From Novosphingobium subterraneum (GTDB lineage Bacteria > Pseudomonadota > Alphaproteobacteria > Sphingomonadales > Sphingomonadaceae), in contig NZ_JRVC01000034.1 in assembly GCF_000807925.1 (NCBI RefSeq), positions 1-64,000 on the forward strand: a stretch of DNA of 64,000 nucleotides. Direction: 5' to 3'. The translations under genes and the position numbers were made by a program. How positions within the stretch are numbered: the first letter of the stretch is position 1; every line of letters begins with the position of its first letter. The notes under the pieces are model-generated. The model saw nothing but the letters and a program-made list of their open reading frames with translations, made no database searches and was not told the DNA's origin. Below are positions 26,942 through 35,850 of the stretch, piece after piece.

Positions 26942-27817
26942 ATGTGGACGATCGTCGGGAAAACGTCCGAACGCAGGTGTCGGTGGTTAAGGATTACCTT
27001 GGCCGTGCTGGTCCTGGGCTCGAGCGCCCTTGGAGTGTCGCAAGCAATACAGCCTCCGCTCATGCGCGAGGCCACCTTGGAGTTGCCAGAGTGGCCTGCG
27101 CGTCGGCGGCCTGTTCGCGCCGTGCTGCTGGCTGATATTCACCTCGGCGGTATTGACATGACCGCCAAAAGGCTTTCGCGCATTATCGACCGCATCAATG
27201 CGGTCCAACCAGATGTCGTTCTGGTCGCCGGCGATTTTCTCACCGATTGGGCTGCGGACTCTGCGGACATCATCGAAGTTGCGGCGCAGATGAAGCGGTT
27301 ACGTTCGCGCTACGGCACTGTAGCGGTGCTTGGAAACCACGATCATGGAAGCAACACTTTACTGCTCCGGAATCAGCTGGAACAGTCAGGTGTTACCTTG
27401 GTGGATAATGGAGCAGTGCGTCGCGGCCCTTTGATCCTGGCCGGGTCAGGCGACAGTGTATCAGGACATGCTCGTCTTGGAGGGACCCTCGCTGCGGTGC
27501 GGCGGTTGAGGGCAAAAACGGATGGAGCAATTGTCTACCTTGCCCATTCGCCGGATATCTTGAAATGGTTGCCTCAAGGCCCTGCGGTCTTGCTGGCCGG
27601 GCATACTCATTGCGGTCAGATTGTCCTGCCGCTGATTGGGGCGCCAGTCCGGGTGTCGCAGATATTTGGGAATAAACTTCGATGCGGGTCAATTCGCATC
27701 GGCGACAAGCATATCATCGTGACTTCCGGATTGTCGACGAGTTCATTGCCGCTTCGCATTGGAGCTCCGCCCGATTTCTGGGTCTTGACCCTGTCAGGTG
27801 CTTCTCACGCAGGATGA
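26942..27817 (+). CDS. Membrane-anchored metallophosphoesterase (YaeI-like)
   Basis: This 291-residue calcineurin-type phosphoesterase has an N-terminal membrane anchor (residues about 17-35). The metal-binding motifs come in order: LADIHLGG (D65, H67), VAGDFLTD (D98), GNHDHG (N132, H133), LAHSPD, and GHTHCGQ. The family includes YkuE/YaeI proteins that hydrolyse phosphodiesters such as UDP-sugars or lipid phosphates at the membrane. I took ATG at 26942; a TTG 30 bp upstream is possible. It is divergent from the PEP-CTERM gene. Confidence 0.88.
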   Translation: MWTIVGKTSERRCRWLRITLAVLVLGSSALGVSQAIQPPLMREATLELPEWPARRRPVRAVLLADIHLGGIDMTAKRLSRIIDRINAVQPDVVLVAGDFLTDWAADSADIIEVAAQMKRLRSRYGTVAVLGNHDHGSNTLLLRNQLEQSGVTLVDNGAVRRGPLILAGSGDSVSGHARLGGTLAAVRRLRAKTDGAIVYLAHSPDILKWLPQGPAVLLAGHTHCGQIVLPLIGAPVRVSQIFGNKLRCGSIRIGDKHIIVTSGLSTSSLPLRIGAPPDFWVLTLSGASHAG

Positions 27818-27869
27818 TTGGCTGTGCAAGACAGTCGCCGCTAGCCGACCGCCGGGGCGGGAGAGTCTC

Positions 27870-28090
27870 GCGGCCAGAAGCCAGGCACTGCTTGATGCTA
27901 TGCCTGAGGCACCACGCTGCTGGTTGACAAGGGCTGTGACAGTACCGCCATCTGCGAGGCCGCCGCGTGCGAAACTTCCTGGCCGCTGTCCCCACAAGCT
28001 CAATTCAAAAGCGGCGTTTTGCCATCAATGGTTTGAAAACGGCAACGCCGCCTTCAGCCGCATCTGTACCTGAAGCTGGTCGACTGCGTA
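27870..28090 (+). pseudogene. IS5-family transposase C-terminal fragment
   Basis: The plus strand reads QALLDAMPEAP, then LLVDKGCDSTAICEAAACE, matching the LLADKGYDSxAIR motif of IS5 transposases. A frame break follows, then degraded sequence where the RNxIERxFNKLK region should be. No complete frame remains. Confidence 0.55.
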
Positions 28091-28271
28091 ATATGTCTAT
28101 GGCTTGAAAATGGGATCCTGTCATTCGATCCCATGTTCCGGCAGCTGGGGATGGGGATACCACTTGCCACTTCTTCAAGGCAACTCCGAACCTCGGTGTT
28201 AACTGTTTGTTGTCTTTTTTGGCTCATTCTTTGCACGGTTCGTCCGGATGGGTGATCAGAAGGAATTCTCT

Positions 28272-28571
28272 ATGGCCAAGAGTGCACCCGCTAGAACGCC
28301 CGGAATGCCTTTTCACGATGCGGTCGCTTCCAGGGCGGCCAGATCCAGGGTCGAACCGGTTTCCGTGATCGATATCTCGGGCGAACACGGGGCAACCCGG
28401 GCCCAGCGCGACGGCTGGATGGCCCGCGATCTTCAGATGATGTTGGCGCAACATTACAACGGTGAAGCTGCAACGAAGTCGCCGCCTAAGCTTGGGATTA
28501 TCGCTCTGCTGGCGTTGGCTTCGTGGGGCCTGGTTATCGCTGCAGGTTTCGTCGCCCTCTCCATCATGTAG
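28272..28571 (+). CDS. Small tail-anchored membrane protein, unknown function
   Basis: The 99-residue protein has a polar N-terminal two thirds (RSRVEPVSVIDISGEHGATR, ARDLQMMLAQHYN) and a single C-terminal membrane helix (LGIIALLALASWGLVIAAGF). I do not recognise a family. The ATG at 28272 is preceded by AAGGA at about 7 bases, better than the ATG at 28248. It sits convergent with the exosortase operon, 103 bp from the end of epsI, and could be an accessory of the EPS system, but only position suggests that. Confidence 0.6.
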   Translation: MAKSAPARTPGMPFHDAVASRAARSRVEPVSVIDISGEHGATRAQRDGWMARDLQMMLAQHYNGEAATKSPPKLGIIALLALASWGLVIAAGFVALSIM

Positions 28572-28674
28572 TTCCACGGCCATTTTGCGGTGATGCGTCG
28601 CAAGAAGGTCGATCTTAGGAATCTAATCGAGTGCTTCTTCCGCATCTGAGAAGATGTCGCGAGCGTGGCGAGCG

Positions 28675-29367
28675 TCAGCTGGATTTGGGCTCGGGCCCGA
28701 TCATTGCGAGGCGCGACGCATCGGCAAGATTGTTAAGTAGCGTCTCGTGGAAACGGATCACGGTGCGGTGGAGCGGCACTTGTGCATTGCGCACGGCCGA
28801 TGCGCGGACCAAGAGCCCGTCACCGATATATCCTGCAAATGCAGCCTTGAGGCGGCCAGAACGCTGCTCAGCTGTCGTTCGGGGTAGATCCAGACCAACC
28901 CTTGTCCAGTAAACGATGTCTTCCGTGCGCGCGCCTGTCCGTGCAGTCAAAGCAACAGCCGGAACCTTGCGGCCTCGCCCGGCGTCGAGGTCGACGAACC
29001 ACCTGTCGACGATCTCAAAGCCGATGGCCGGATAGCATACTTCGGGGCGATGCAGCTGCAGAACATCGCTTTGTGCCTTGCCGTACGCCGCGAGTAGCAT
29101 CACGCTTGGCAAAGTTGCTGCAGGATCCCGGTAGAACCGCGCGACTTGCTGTGAATAGAGGCGGCTTGCCAGGGAGCCTTCGACTCGCGGAATGACAATT
29201 TCTCCTCCCTCGCCAGCGATCCAGGGAGCAACGTCAGAGGGAATCAAGGTTCCGAGCTCTGCGTCTGCTGGGACAAAGGCCAACGTACGACGCGGCCGCA
29301 GAGCCTCTGCCAATCCCAAGGATCCCGCGCACGCCAGACCGGCGAGAAGATTGCGCCGGTCAATCAT
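28675..29367 (-). CDS. epsI: EpsI-like exosortase-associated protein
   Basis: This 230-residue protein starts with a Tat-like or ordinary signal (RRNLLAGLACAGSLGL) and matches the EpsI/DUF3485 type: PSVMLLAAYGKAQSDVLQLH then RPEVCYPAIGFEIV with the conserved Cys, followed by DIVYWTRVG. EpsI is commonly encoded beside or fused to exosortases and EPS genes; its exact biochemical role is unknown. It overlaps the exosortase gene by 4 bp (ATGA) and is the last gene of the six-gene export operon. Confidence 0.85.
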   Translation of the reverse strand: MIDRRNLLAGLACAGSLGLAEALRPRRTLAFVPADAELGTLIPSDVAPWIAGEGGEIVIPRVEGSLASRLYSQQVARFYRDPAATLPSVMLLAAYGKAQSDVLQLHRPEVCYPAIGFEIVDRWFVDLDAGRGRKVPAVALTARTGARTEDIVYWTRVGLDLPRTTAEQRSGRLKAAFAGYIGDGLLVRASAVRNAQVPLHRTVIRFHETLLNNLADASRLAMIGPEPKSS

Positions 29368-30245
29368 TTCGCAGATCGGTTGAGTATGCGCCAGAAAACC
29401 ATGTCTGCTCCAAATATGAGGACAAGACCCAAGCCGAACAGGATGACGCCTGTCGTTGCATGCAGGAACCCTTGCGCAACATCATCGCCTAGATAGTACG
29501 TGATGAATATGAGGGTGACGACTCGCAGAACGTTAACGGCCACGGCGAGCGGTACAATCAGGCATACTAGCAATGCAGCATAGCGCCAGGATGCGCGCCG
29601 CAGAAGGTAGATGTAAAACAGGCTCACTGCTGTCATGCCGACAAGGGAATTCATTCCCGAGCACGCATCCTCGACGAGCAACTGATATTGCGCCACCTGG
29701 AGCGTCACACCCTGGCGTGCGACCGGCAGACCCGCGAGCGTCGAAATCTTCATGCCGAGTTCGCTAACCAGCATTTGCAGGGGGGCAGTAGCGCGGTCTA
29801 ACATCCAGCCTGGCGGTGGAATGAGAAACCCCAGATAAAATAGCGGAAATGCATGCCTTTTCAGTTCCGAAAAACCCACCAGGCGCCATAAGAATCCGAG
29901 CGATACAAGGTAAAAACCTGCCACTTCTATGCTGATGAAGTCGTAGGCGCGGCCAAACACATACAAGGGCCACCCGAGCAAGCAAGGCCAGATGGCTTGA
30001 ACCCATGAACCGCCGAGAACTGTGCGGTCTAATCGCAATCCGTTGTGATAAAGCAGCCAGAGACCTGTTGTGAGCACGATTGGGCCGTGCGCGCCGAGGT
30101 CGGTTGTCCAGACCTGCCTACCCAGATTGCCAATCGTCGGAATGGCCAGCACCAGCAGCCCGGCCAGGAGCGGAAGGTAGACAGGCAGCTTGGTGCTGCG
30201 TTCCGGTCGTTGTCCTTCGATCGCGCCGCGAGCCTCAGAAGTCAT
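29364..30245 (-). CDS. xrtV: Exosortase, XrtV-like
   Basis: This 293-residue integral membrane protein has about eight helices. It is the transpeptidase-like enzyme that cuts PEP-CTERM tails. The family's catalytic residues are visible: Cys195 in VEDACSGMNSL, Arg241 in NVLRVVTLIF, and His262 in GFLHATTGV. A LGFLIPPPGWMLD loop is also typical. I assign it to the XrtV type because the locus is sphingomonad-like, EpsI is separate, and the local substrates are PEPxxW; a profile search would settle this. It overlaps the kinase-like gene by 11 bp and epsI by 4 bp. Confidence 0.88.
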   Translation of the reverse strand: MTSEARGAIEGQRPERSTKLPVYLPLLAGLLVLAIPTIGNLGRQVWTTDLGAHGPIVLTTGLWLLYHNGLRLDRTVLGGSWVQAIWPCLLGWPLYVFGRAYDFISIEVAGFYLVSLGFLWRLVGFSELKRHAFPLFYLGFLIPPPGWMLDRATAPLQMLVSELGMKISTLAGLPVARQGVTLQVAQYQLLVEDACSGMNSLVGMTAVSLFYIYLLRRASWRYAALLVCLIVPLAVAVNVLRVVTLIFITYYLGDDVAQGFLHATTGVILFGLGLVLIFGADMVFWRILNRSAK

Positions 30246-30924
30246 TTAGGAAGGTGCCGATGACAGCCGTATTTTCGAACTGCAACTCATTCACCAGTTG
30301 TTTCACATCGTTCACATAACTGCGTTCGCGGCAGGCCACGACCAGGGCATACCGGGTCACCGACGCGATCCGGCGGCAGTCCGAAAACCGGTTCGCTGCC
30401 GGCGTGTCGATCACGGTCAGATCATATTCACGCAGGCAGGTTCCAATCAGGTTTTGAAAAGCCTGGCCTCCCAGGTTTTGAATGCCGTCATCGTCCACGT
30501 TGCCCGCATGGAGCACTGACAGATTATCCTGGACGAGCTGGACGCCTTCACTTAGCGGTAGGGTCTCGTCTCGCAGGAGCTCGACCAGACCCACGTTGGA
30601 TTTTGGCCCTCGGATGTACTCTGACATGCCAGGGTTGCGCAGGTTGGCATCGATCAGAAGCGTGTTGACTCCGGCTTGCGACATGGCGACAGCAAGATTT
30701 GCAGCGATGAAAGTACAGCCGGTCCCTGCCGATGGGCTGCAGATGGCAAGAGCTCTGCGCCCGGCTTGAACGTGCTGGGTCATAATCACACCGCGAAGCG
30801 TGCGAAGCGCTTCGGCGGCCACCGATTGCGGTTGTGAAGCAATAATGACGCTGGGCGAGAATGCAAACTTCTCGCTGCTCTTCTTGTCAGGGTCGGTCGT
30901 CTCTGACTGCTCGATGGTCGCCAT
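30235..30924 (-). CDS. BY-kinase-like ATPase of EPS export, Walker A lysine replaced
   Basis: This 229-residue cytosolic protein resembles the kinase half of Wzc/CpsD-type tyrosine kinases. It has AAEALRTLRGVI, a Walker A position at residues 63-71 (SPSAGTGCT), Walker A' LLIDANLRNP (D92) and Walker B DLTVIDTPA (about 168-176). Position 70, where family members have the nucleotide-binding Lys (GxGKT), is Cys, with codon TGT. There is no C-terminal tyrosine cluster either; the protein ends FLNDF. It may be a non-catalytic regulator of the co-polymerase whose gene ends at 30924, where the two genes abut by one base. Confidence 0.85.
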   Translation of the reverse strand: MATIEQSETTDPDKKSSEKFAFSPSVIIASQPQSVAAEALRTLRGVIMTQHVQAGRRALAICSPSAGTGCTFIAANLAVAMSQAGVNTLLIDANLRNPGMSEYIRGPKSNVGLVELLRDETLPLSEGVQLVQDNLSVLHAGNVDDDGIQNLGGQAFQNLIGTCLREYDLTVIDTPAANRFSDCRRIASVTRYALVVACRERSYVNDVKQLVNELQFENTAVIGTFLNDF

Positions 30925-32264
30925 TACGCTCTCCCTGCAGATTTCAGCGGCAGTATGCGTATGTCACCCAAGATCTTTCTCCATGTCGGGCGTTCGCCCC
31001 CGGTATCCGAAGCGCCCGACATCGTTCCCAGAACCGGCACATTGGCAAAACGCATGTCTTCGACGCCACGTACGCGACGCGCCGTCAGCTCTGCGAGAAG
31101 CGCAACCAGCACACCCATGACCAGACCGAGCGCAGCAGAGCCGAAAATCAGCAATGGCCAGTTGGGAAACGTCGGCTGGGTTGGCGTAGTCGCACTGCCG
31201 AGCAAAGTAAGGCCGCTGTCGAGTGCTTGAGCCTGCTGCTCAAGATCAACCGCTCGTGCGGACGTCTTCTGATATTGTTCACGCAAGACCGCGACATCAC
31301 TCGCAAAACGACGTGCCTCGTCGACGAGGCCACGTTGCGCGAGAACCTTGGCCTGTTGCGATCCCACCAGCGCCTGCAGGGAAGGGCCTGACGATCCGCC
31401 GCTGACTCGGGGTGTTGCTGCGGCACCTGCCGCAATTAGCGCGTCACGCCGCCGTCTGAGGTCGATCAATTGTGGATTGTTCGGCCCAAGAGATTTCTCG
31501 GCGGCAGCGATAGCTGCGTTTGCCTCGGCGATTTGACCTGCCATGGGATTGGCTGGAGCTACAGCAGGCATATTCATGGTTGGCATTGGCGTTGCCGCGG
31601 AAAGGGCAGCGAGACGCTTGCTTTCCTGATCGATCAAATCCTGGTCCAGAACAATACCGTTCGTGCGTTCGAAGTTAGAGAGGCGCAATTCCGCCTGGGT
31701 CAGACGGCCCCTGATCTCGTCTGCCTGTCCACGAAACCAGCGGGCGTTGTTGGCAGCATCCTCCCGTTTGAACGCAATCGCTTGATCTACGTAGGCGCGC
31801 CTGATTGCATCGGCTACCTGAGCTGCAATCTCGGGGTTGGACGATGAATAGGAGATTTCGAGAACGTTGCTCCCCTCGACAAGTTGAGTAGAGGTGCCGT
31901 CCATTATCCTTTGCGCAAGCCACCTGCGGAAGTCCCTGGTATCATTCGGATCGCGTGCCCGATACTGTGCCGCAAGCTCAGGAGAGTCCGCCCATCCCAG
32001 AAGGTCGGTAGCGCGTCCGGCGATGCGATAGTCACGGATCAGCTCGATCTGAGTCTTCACATAGGCACGAGCAAATGCCGAGGAGATCATCTCCCCGGTA
32101 ACCGGATCAGGCTTCACAACGTCCATGAGGACGCGGGATTGTGCAGTGTAGCGGGGAGGTAGCACGCGTCCTGCCAAAAGCGCTGCAGACAGGCTTGCCA
32201 CGAGAGCGATCAGGATGATCCCTCTGCGCGCCCAGAAGATACGCAGAAATTGTGTCAGGCTCAT
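30924..32264 (-). CDS. EPS chain-length determinant / polysaccharide co-polymerase (Wzc-GumC type)
   Basis: This 446-residue inner-membrane protein has a Wzz domain with a first helix at residues about 15-33 and a second near 370-395 (LLIFGSAALGLVMGVLVALL). The large periplasmic part between them is rich in coiled coil (ADEIRGRLTQAELRLSNFER, KTSARAVDLEQQAQALDSG). It regulates polymer length and links the polymerase to the outer-membrane exporter. The kinase is a separate protein encoded directly downstream, as in sphingan clusters (SpsC/SpsE type, recalled). It is 25 bp after the Wza-like gene. Confidence 0.88.
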   Translation of the reverse strand: MSLTQFLRIFWARRGIILIALVASLSAALLAGRVLPPRYTAQSRVLMDVVKPDPVTGEMISSAFARAYVKTQIELIRDYRIAGRATDLLGWADSPELAAQYRARDPNDTRDFRRWLAQRIMDGTSTQLVEGSNVLEISYSSSNPEIAAQVADAIRRAYVDQAIAFKREDAANNARWFRGQADEIRGRLTQAELRLSNFERTNGIVLDQDLIDQESKRLAALSAATPMPTMNMPAVAPANPMAGQIAEANAAIAAAEKSLGPNNPQLIDLRRRRDALIAAGAAATPRVSGGSSGPSLQALVGSQQAKVLAQRGLVDEARRFASDVAVLREQYQKTSARAVDLEQQAQALDSGLTLLGSATTPTQPTFPNWPLLIFGSAALGLVMGVLVALLAELTARRVRGVEDMRFANVPVLGTMSGASDTGGERPTWRKILGDIRILPLKSAGRA

Positions 32265-32289
32265 GCTTTGTCTCCGGTGCGCATGCTCA

Positions 32290-33102
32290 TCAGAAGAACC
32301 GCTCGCCTATGAAGATTGAGTCATCGGCAGCGACTGGCGCATCGAGGTCGACTTTTACTTTCTTCCCATTTCGATAGACCGAAACCTTGCCCATCGATCC
32401 GCGATCCGTGACACCGCCGGCGCGGGCGAGCGCCATCCGATAGGTCATGTTCTTTTCGAGCTTGTAGACGCCAGGGGCACCGACCTGACCCGAAACGTAG
32501 AAATTTGCCGCTGTTGCAATGAACAACTTGTCGTCGGGACTGACGTACGGATCTTCCAGAGGCCCGCCGCTGGCGACGGCGGAGATTGACAGCGAAAGCT
32601 CATCGCCGTTGCTCCGCCGCACAATGACGGTGTCCCCTGCAGTTGCACGGACGCCGCCGGCGCGCGCAATGATTTCCGAGACTCGGTAAGGACGGTCTAC
32701 CGGAAGGATGCCGGGTGTGCCAAACTCGCCGAGCACAGTAACATAGCGGCTGGCGTACTGGGCCACACCGACAATCACGACCGGATCATTGTAGAACCCC
32801 CCTTGCTTGAGGAGCCGGGCGACCTGATCGCGAAATTGCAGCACGGACAACCCCGAGGCCTTCACTGCATGAATATATTGCAGGGTGACCGTTCCGTCGG
32901 CCTGGACGGGCTGACGAGTGGTGAATTCGGCCTGGCCGAGCACGCTCACCTCGATGACATCGCCAGGACCGAGCAGGTACCCTTGGTTTAGCGTGCTCGC
33001 AGGGGTATTTCCCGAAGCAGCTGGGGCGACTTGTGCCACTGCCGACCCAGCGATCAGCAATACTGTGCCCAAGGCAGACGCAATCAGCTTTTTGTGGTCC
33101 AT
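32290..33102 (-). CDS. Polysaccharide export protein (Wza-like, SLBB)
   Basis: This 270-residue protein has a signal peptide (ASALGTVLLIAGSAVAQ, cleavage near VAQ). It then has the Poly_export motif YLLGPGDVIEVSVLGQ and QADGTVTLQYIHAVKASGLS. Two SLBB-type repeats follow (VTVLGEFGTPGILPVDRPYR; FYVSGQVGAPGVYKL). No lipobox Cys is seen, unlike E. coli Wza. It should form the outer-membrane or periplasmic channel for the polymer. The ATG at 33102 lies 1 bp beyond the upstream barrel gene's stop. The order barrel-Wza-Wzc-kinase resembles spsF-D-C-E of sphingan clusters. Confidence 0.9.
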   Translation of the reverse strand: MDHKKLIASALGTVLLIAGSAVAQVAPAASGNTPASTLNQGYLLGPGDVIEVSVLGQAEFTTRQPVQADGTVTLQYIHAVKASGLSVLQFRDQVARLLKQGGFYNDPVVIVGVAQYASRYVTVLGEFGTPGILPVDRPYRVSEIIARAGGVRATAGDTVIVRRSNGDELSLSISAVASGGPLEDPYVSPDDKLFIATAANFYVSGQVGAPGVYKLEKNMTYRMALARAGGVTDRGSMGKVSVYRNGKKVKVDLDAPVAADDSIFIGERFF

Positions 33103-33103
33103 G

Positions 33104-34321
33104 TCAGAAATTCCCGAGCGTGATGGAGGCTGTAAGCAAGCCGTAAGTGTTTCTGTAATCGAGAAATGTCCCGTTCGCATTGCGGCGTTCATGCCCTCCT
33201 TCGAGGGACAGTTTCAAGCGCCGATTGACTTGCATGCGCAAGCCCGCATTCAATTGATCAAGCCGGTCGTTGGTCAGGAGAACCGTTTGCGTCGACCTGG
33301 CATTGGCGAAACGCCGGTCATTGCGCGTCACGCCTGAAAAGACCGATGTGCGCGGCGTCAGGGCGTATTCCGCAGCAAGCGCGTAGCTGGTGTCACGGCT
33401 ATAGAGCGCTTCGCCGCCCAAGGACGGATTCAACGATCTGGCGAAGTCGAGAGTTACGCGAAGATCGGTGCTGGGGACGGCAGAAAGACCCGCGGTCCAT
33501 GTCAAACCCTTGAAGCCTCCTCCCGCCGGACCGTCAGGGTCGAGATTACTGTATGCCAGAGACGCATTTGCAGTCAGAATTGCGCCAATTTCTCGCCGTC
33601 CTGTAATCTTCAGCTGATCGATCCGGTAGCCTGACAGGCCGATCGTGCCTGACCGTTCGGGATATGTGATGCGGTCACGACCGAGCGTCGCCGTGAATTC
33701 ACCCAGCACGGGATTCTGATAAGACACTCCGGCCTGCAGCTGATGGCCGCGATAATTGGCGAAGCGGCGCAACGAGTTGCTGTTGTTTCCTTGGGTGTAT
33801 CCAGCCGACCCTAGTATCTTCAAACCGTTTGCGCGCCCACACTGGAGGCTTGATTCATAATTCTGAACGGTCTGCGTGTTTCGTACGCTGTCGATCCCGG
33901 GAACATTCAGGACAGCAAGTTGCGCCAGGTCGCTCTGGCGACGCTCAAAGCGAGGATTCAATTGAAGTTGGCAGTTGCCAAAGTATAGTCCGGCGTCGGC
34001 ATCCAGCGCGATCCGCTCACGGTTCAGCCTCGCATTGCGATTGTAGAAGTCATATCCGGCAAAGGCGGTAAGCTCGAGACTGTTCCGGCCTAGCGGTCGA
34101 ATGAGACTTAGCTCAGCCCCGACGGTGAGGCGTTGATCGGCCTGCTGGAGACCACGCTGCAAGGCGCGGTCAGGGTTCGCCTTGGCCACGTTGCTTTCTG
34201 CCCGAAGGGCGCTGGTCAGACTGACAGTCGTAACCTGTGTCGCTTCTTGCGCAGAGGCGCATGAAGGGACAAAGGTCCACGCCAGCGGAGACAACAGAAT
34301 GCAAACAGATTGATGGCGCAT
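33104..34321 (-). CDS. Outer-membrane beta-barrel protein of the EPS export operon
   Basis: This 405-residue protein has a signal peptide (ILLSPLAWTFVPSCASA) and a body of alternating amphipathic strands: LTVGAELSLIRPLGRNSLEL, YLLTASITLGNF-like end. It ends in GLLTASITLGNF with C-terminal Phe, typical of Bam-inserted barrels. It resembles barrels of the BBP2 type often paired with Wza-like proteins lacking their own outer-membrane anchor. Known sphingan clusters have a similar unassigned gene (spsF/gelF) at this position; equivalence is inferred from order. It is the first gene of the operon. Confidence 0.8.
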   Translation of the reverse strand: MRHQSVCILLSPLAWTFVPSCASAQEATQVTTVSLTSALRAESNVAKANPDRALQRGLQQADQRLTVGAELSLIRPLGRNSLELTAFAGYDFYNRNARLNRERIALDADAGLYFGNCQLQLNPRFERRQSDLAQLAVLNVPGIDSVRNTQTVQNYESSLQCGRANGLKILGSAGYTQGNNSNSLRRFANYRGHQLQAGVSYQNPVLGEFTATLGRDRITYPERSGTIGLSGYRIDQLKITGRREIGAILTANASLAYSNLDPDGPAGGGFKGLTWTAGLSAVPSTDLRVTLDFARSLNPSLGGEALYSRDTSYALAAEYALTPRTSVFSGVTRNDRRFANARSTQTVLLTNDRLDQLNAGLRMQVNRRLKLSLEGGHERRNANGTFLDYRNTYGLLTASITLGNF

Positions 34322-34666
34322 TGGGCAAGACTTTCAGCTATCTTGATCGGCTTGTTACCGTAATCCTCGGTCCGGGCCAATGACGTTGCGAGCCAACGTC
34401 CGGCGCGCCCCAAATTGGAACGCAACGAGGCGATCCCGATCGCCCTAACGGCTCAAAAGTTGCATTTGTAAGGCGATTGCAGAGGTTCGTCCGCTTGGCG
34501 GCCCATGGGACGCAGCTCGATTGAGGCGTCGAATCGATAGGCCCGGTAATCCAAGCCGAGGTGCTCGGCGTCGGCCGAGAAACAGTTGGGCAGAGTACCA
34601 GATTGAGGCTGCCGCCGGTAAGCCGTGCGGAGTTCTCAGTGACTAAACAAGGCCGGTTGTCGGTTG
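34322..34666. other. Spacer with the presumed promoter of the export operon
   Basis: About 345 bp with no supported gene. It should hold the promoter of the six-gene operon below it and the end of the pyruvyltransferase transcript. No clear terminator hairpin was found. Confidence 0.35.
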
Positions 34667-35839
34667 TCATCGGCGTGCGTTCGACACGGACGTGAGCAGC
34701 TTTTGCAATTCGCCTCGATAGGTCTGAAGCCGAGCATCGACATTTGTCCTGGCTGTCGCGATCTGCGCCTTTAGTCGTTCGCGTTCTTGAATGTGTGCCA
34801 GAACGAATTGCAAAGCCTCGTCCACGCTATAGCCGGTTTCAGGCAGGATGCAGTCATAGCCAAGAGAACCGAACAGCCCGGAGAACTTGCGGCTATATGC
34901 TGTGGGTACTACCGGGACGCCCGCCGAAAATGCTGCGATGCAGGCGTGCATTCTGCCAGCCACAAGCACATCCAGCCCGCTGATGTGCGACTTTGCGGCC
35001 TCGGCGCCTGAGAAATCCGGGATACGTCTTGCAAACGGATACATTGCGGCGAGACGGTCGGCCAAAGCGCCATCGTCATCGCCAGGGTCGGTCCGACTCG
35101 TTGCATGCGCGATCAATTCTATTTGTACGCTGTGGTCAGTCGCGAAAGTCTCAAGCAAAGCGTGAATGAAGCCGGCGTAATTGTAGGAGAGGCCGAACCT
35201 GTTCTCTCCACTTTCGGCTTGTCGATAGAGCAGGCCAGAGGCATTCAAGCCTATGCGAACAGGCTTGGAGTCATTGGTGGTCGGAGCGCGGGTGAAGGGG
35301 AGCTCAAAAGCCACGTCAGTTGCCAGGACAACGCGTGCACTTGGCGCAATCTCGCGCGCTACGTCGAAGCTCTGAATATCTCGGGCGACGACACAGCGTG
35401 CGCGATTCATAACTGCTTTTGCAAGTTTGCGATAAATGGTACCGGTGAACGGTCCTATCGTTTGTGGAGCAAGAACAAGCGGCACTTTGCGCACGTAAGC
35501 CAGGGCTTTAGTTGCCCATAGATAGGCAAAACGTTTCGGCCCATAAATCTGCGCAAAGCTATCCCCAGCCCCAATATCGATAATCGCATCCAGTGACGCG
35601 AGAAGCGACCAGTATCCACGGGGAGATATGATGCTTCGACCGTCGACCACGAAAACGTCAGCACTGTTTTTCCGCAAGGTTGAAGCGTCGTGATTGTCGC
35701 GCATGCCGATGACGATCAAATGCGCGTCAAGACCCAGTTTTTCCAATTCCTGACGGACTATGGCAATGTTCGAAAGGGTGAGGGCATCGACGCCGAGGTT
35801 CCCCGAGGCGAGCGAGTGCCAGAGCAATCCGATTTTCAT
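34667..35839 (-). CDS. Polysaccharide pyruvyltransferase family protein
   Basis: This 390-residue protein fits the PS_pyruv_trans fold: an N-terminal KIGLLWHSLASGNLGVDALT, then IIDIGAGDSFAQIYG, PLVLAPQTIGPFTG, ARDIQSFDVA, and a C-terminal half with ISGLDVLVAGRMHACIAAFS. Family members add pyruvate ketals from phosphoenolpyruvate to sugars of EPS or cell wall, though some have other roles. ATG at 35839 is used; TTG at 35845 is an alternative. It lies 11 bp after the peptidyl-prolyl isomerase gene and is probably in the same transcript. Confidence 0.85.
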   Translation of the reverse strand: MKIGLLWHSLASGNLGVDALTLSNIAIVRQELEKLGLDAHLIVIGMRDNHDASTLRKNSADVFVVDGRSIISPRGYWSLLASLDAIIDIGAGDSFAQIYGPKRFAYLWATKALAYVRKVPLVLAPQTIGPFTGTIYRKLAKAVMNRARCVVARDIQSFDVAREIAPSARVVLATDVAFELPFTRAPTTNDSKPVRIGLNASGLLYRQAESGENRFGLSYNYAGFIHALLETFATDHSVQIELIAHATSRTDPGDDDGALADRLAAMYPFARRIPDFSGAEAAKSHISGLDVLVAGRMHACIAAFSAGVPVVPTAYSRKFSGLFGSLGYDCILPETGYSVDEALQFVLAHIQERERLKAQIATARTNVDARLQTYRGELQKLLTSVSNARR

Positions 35840-35850
35840 GTGCAAGGGGC

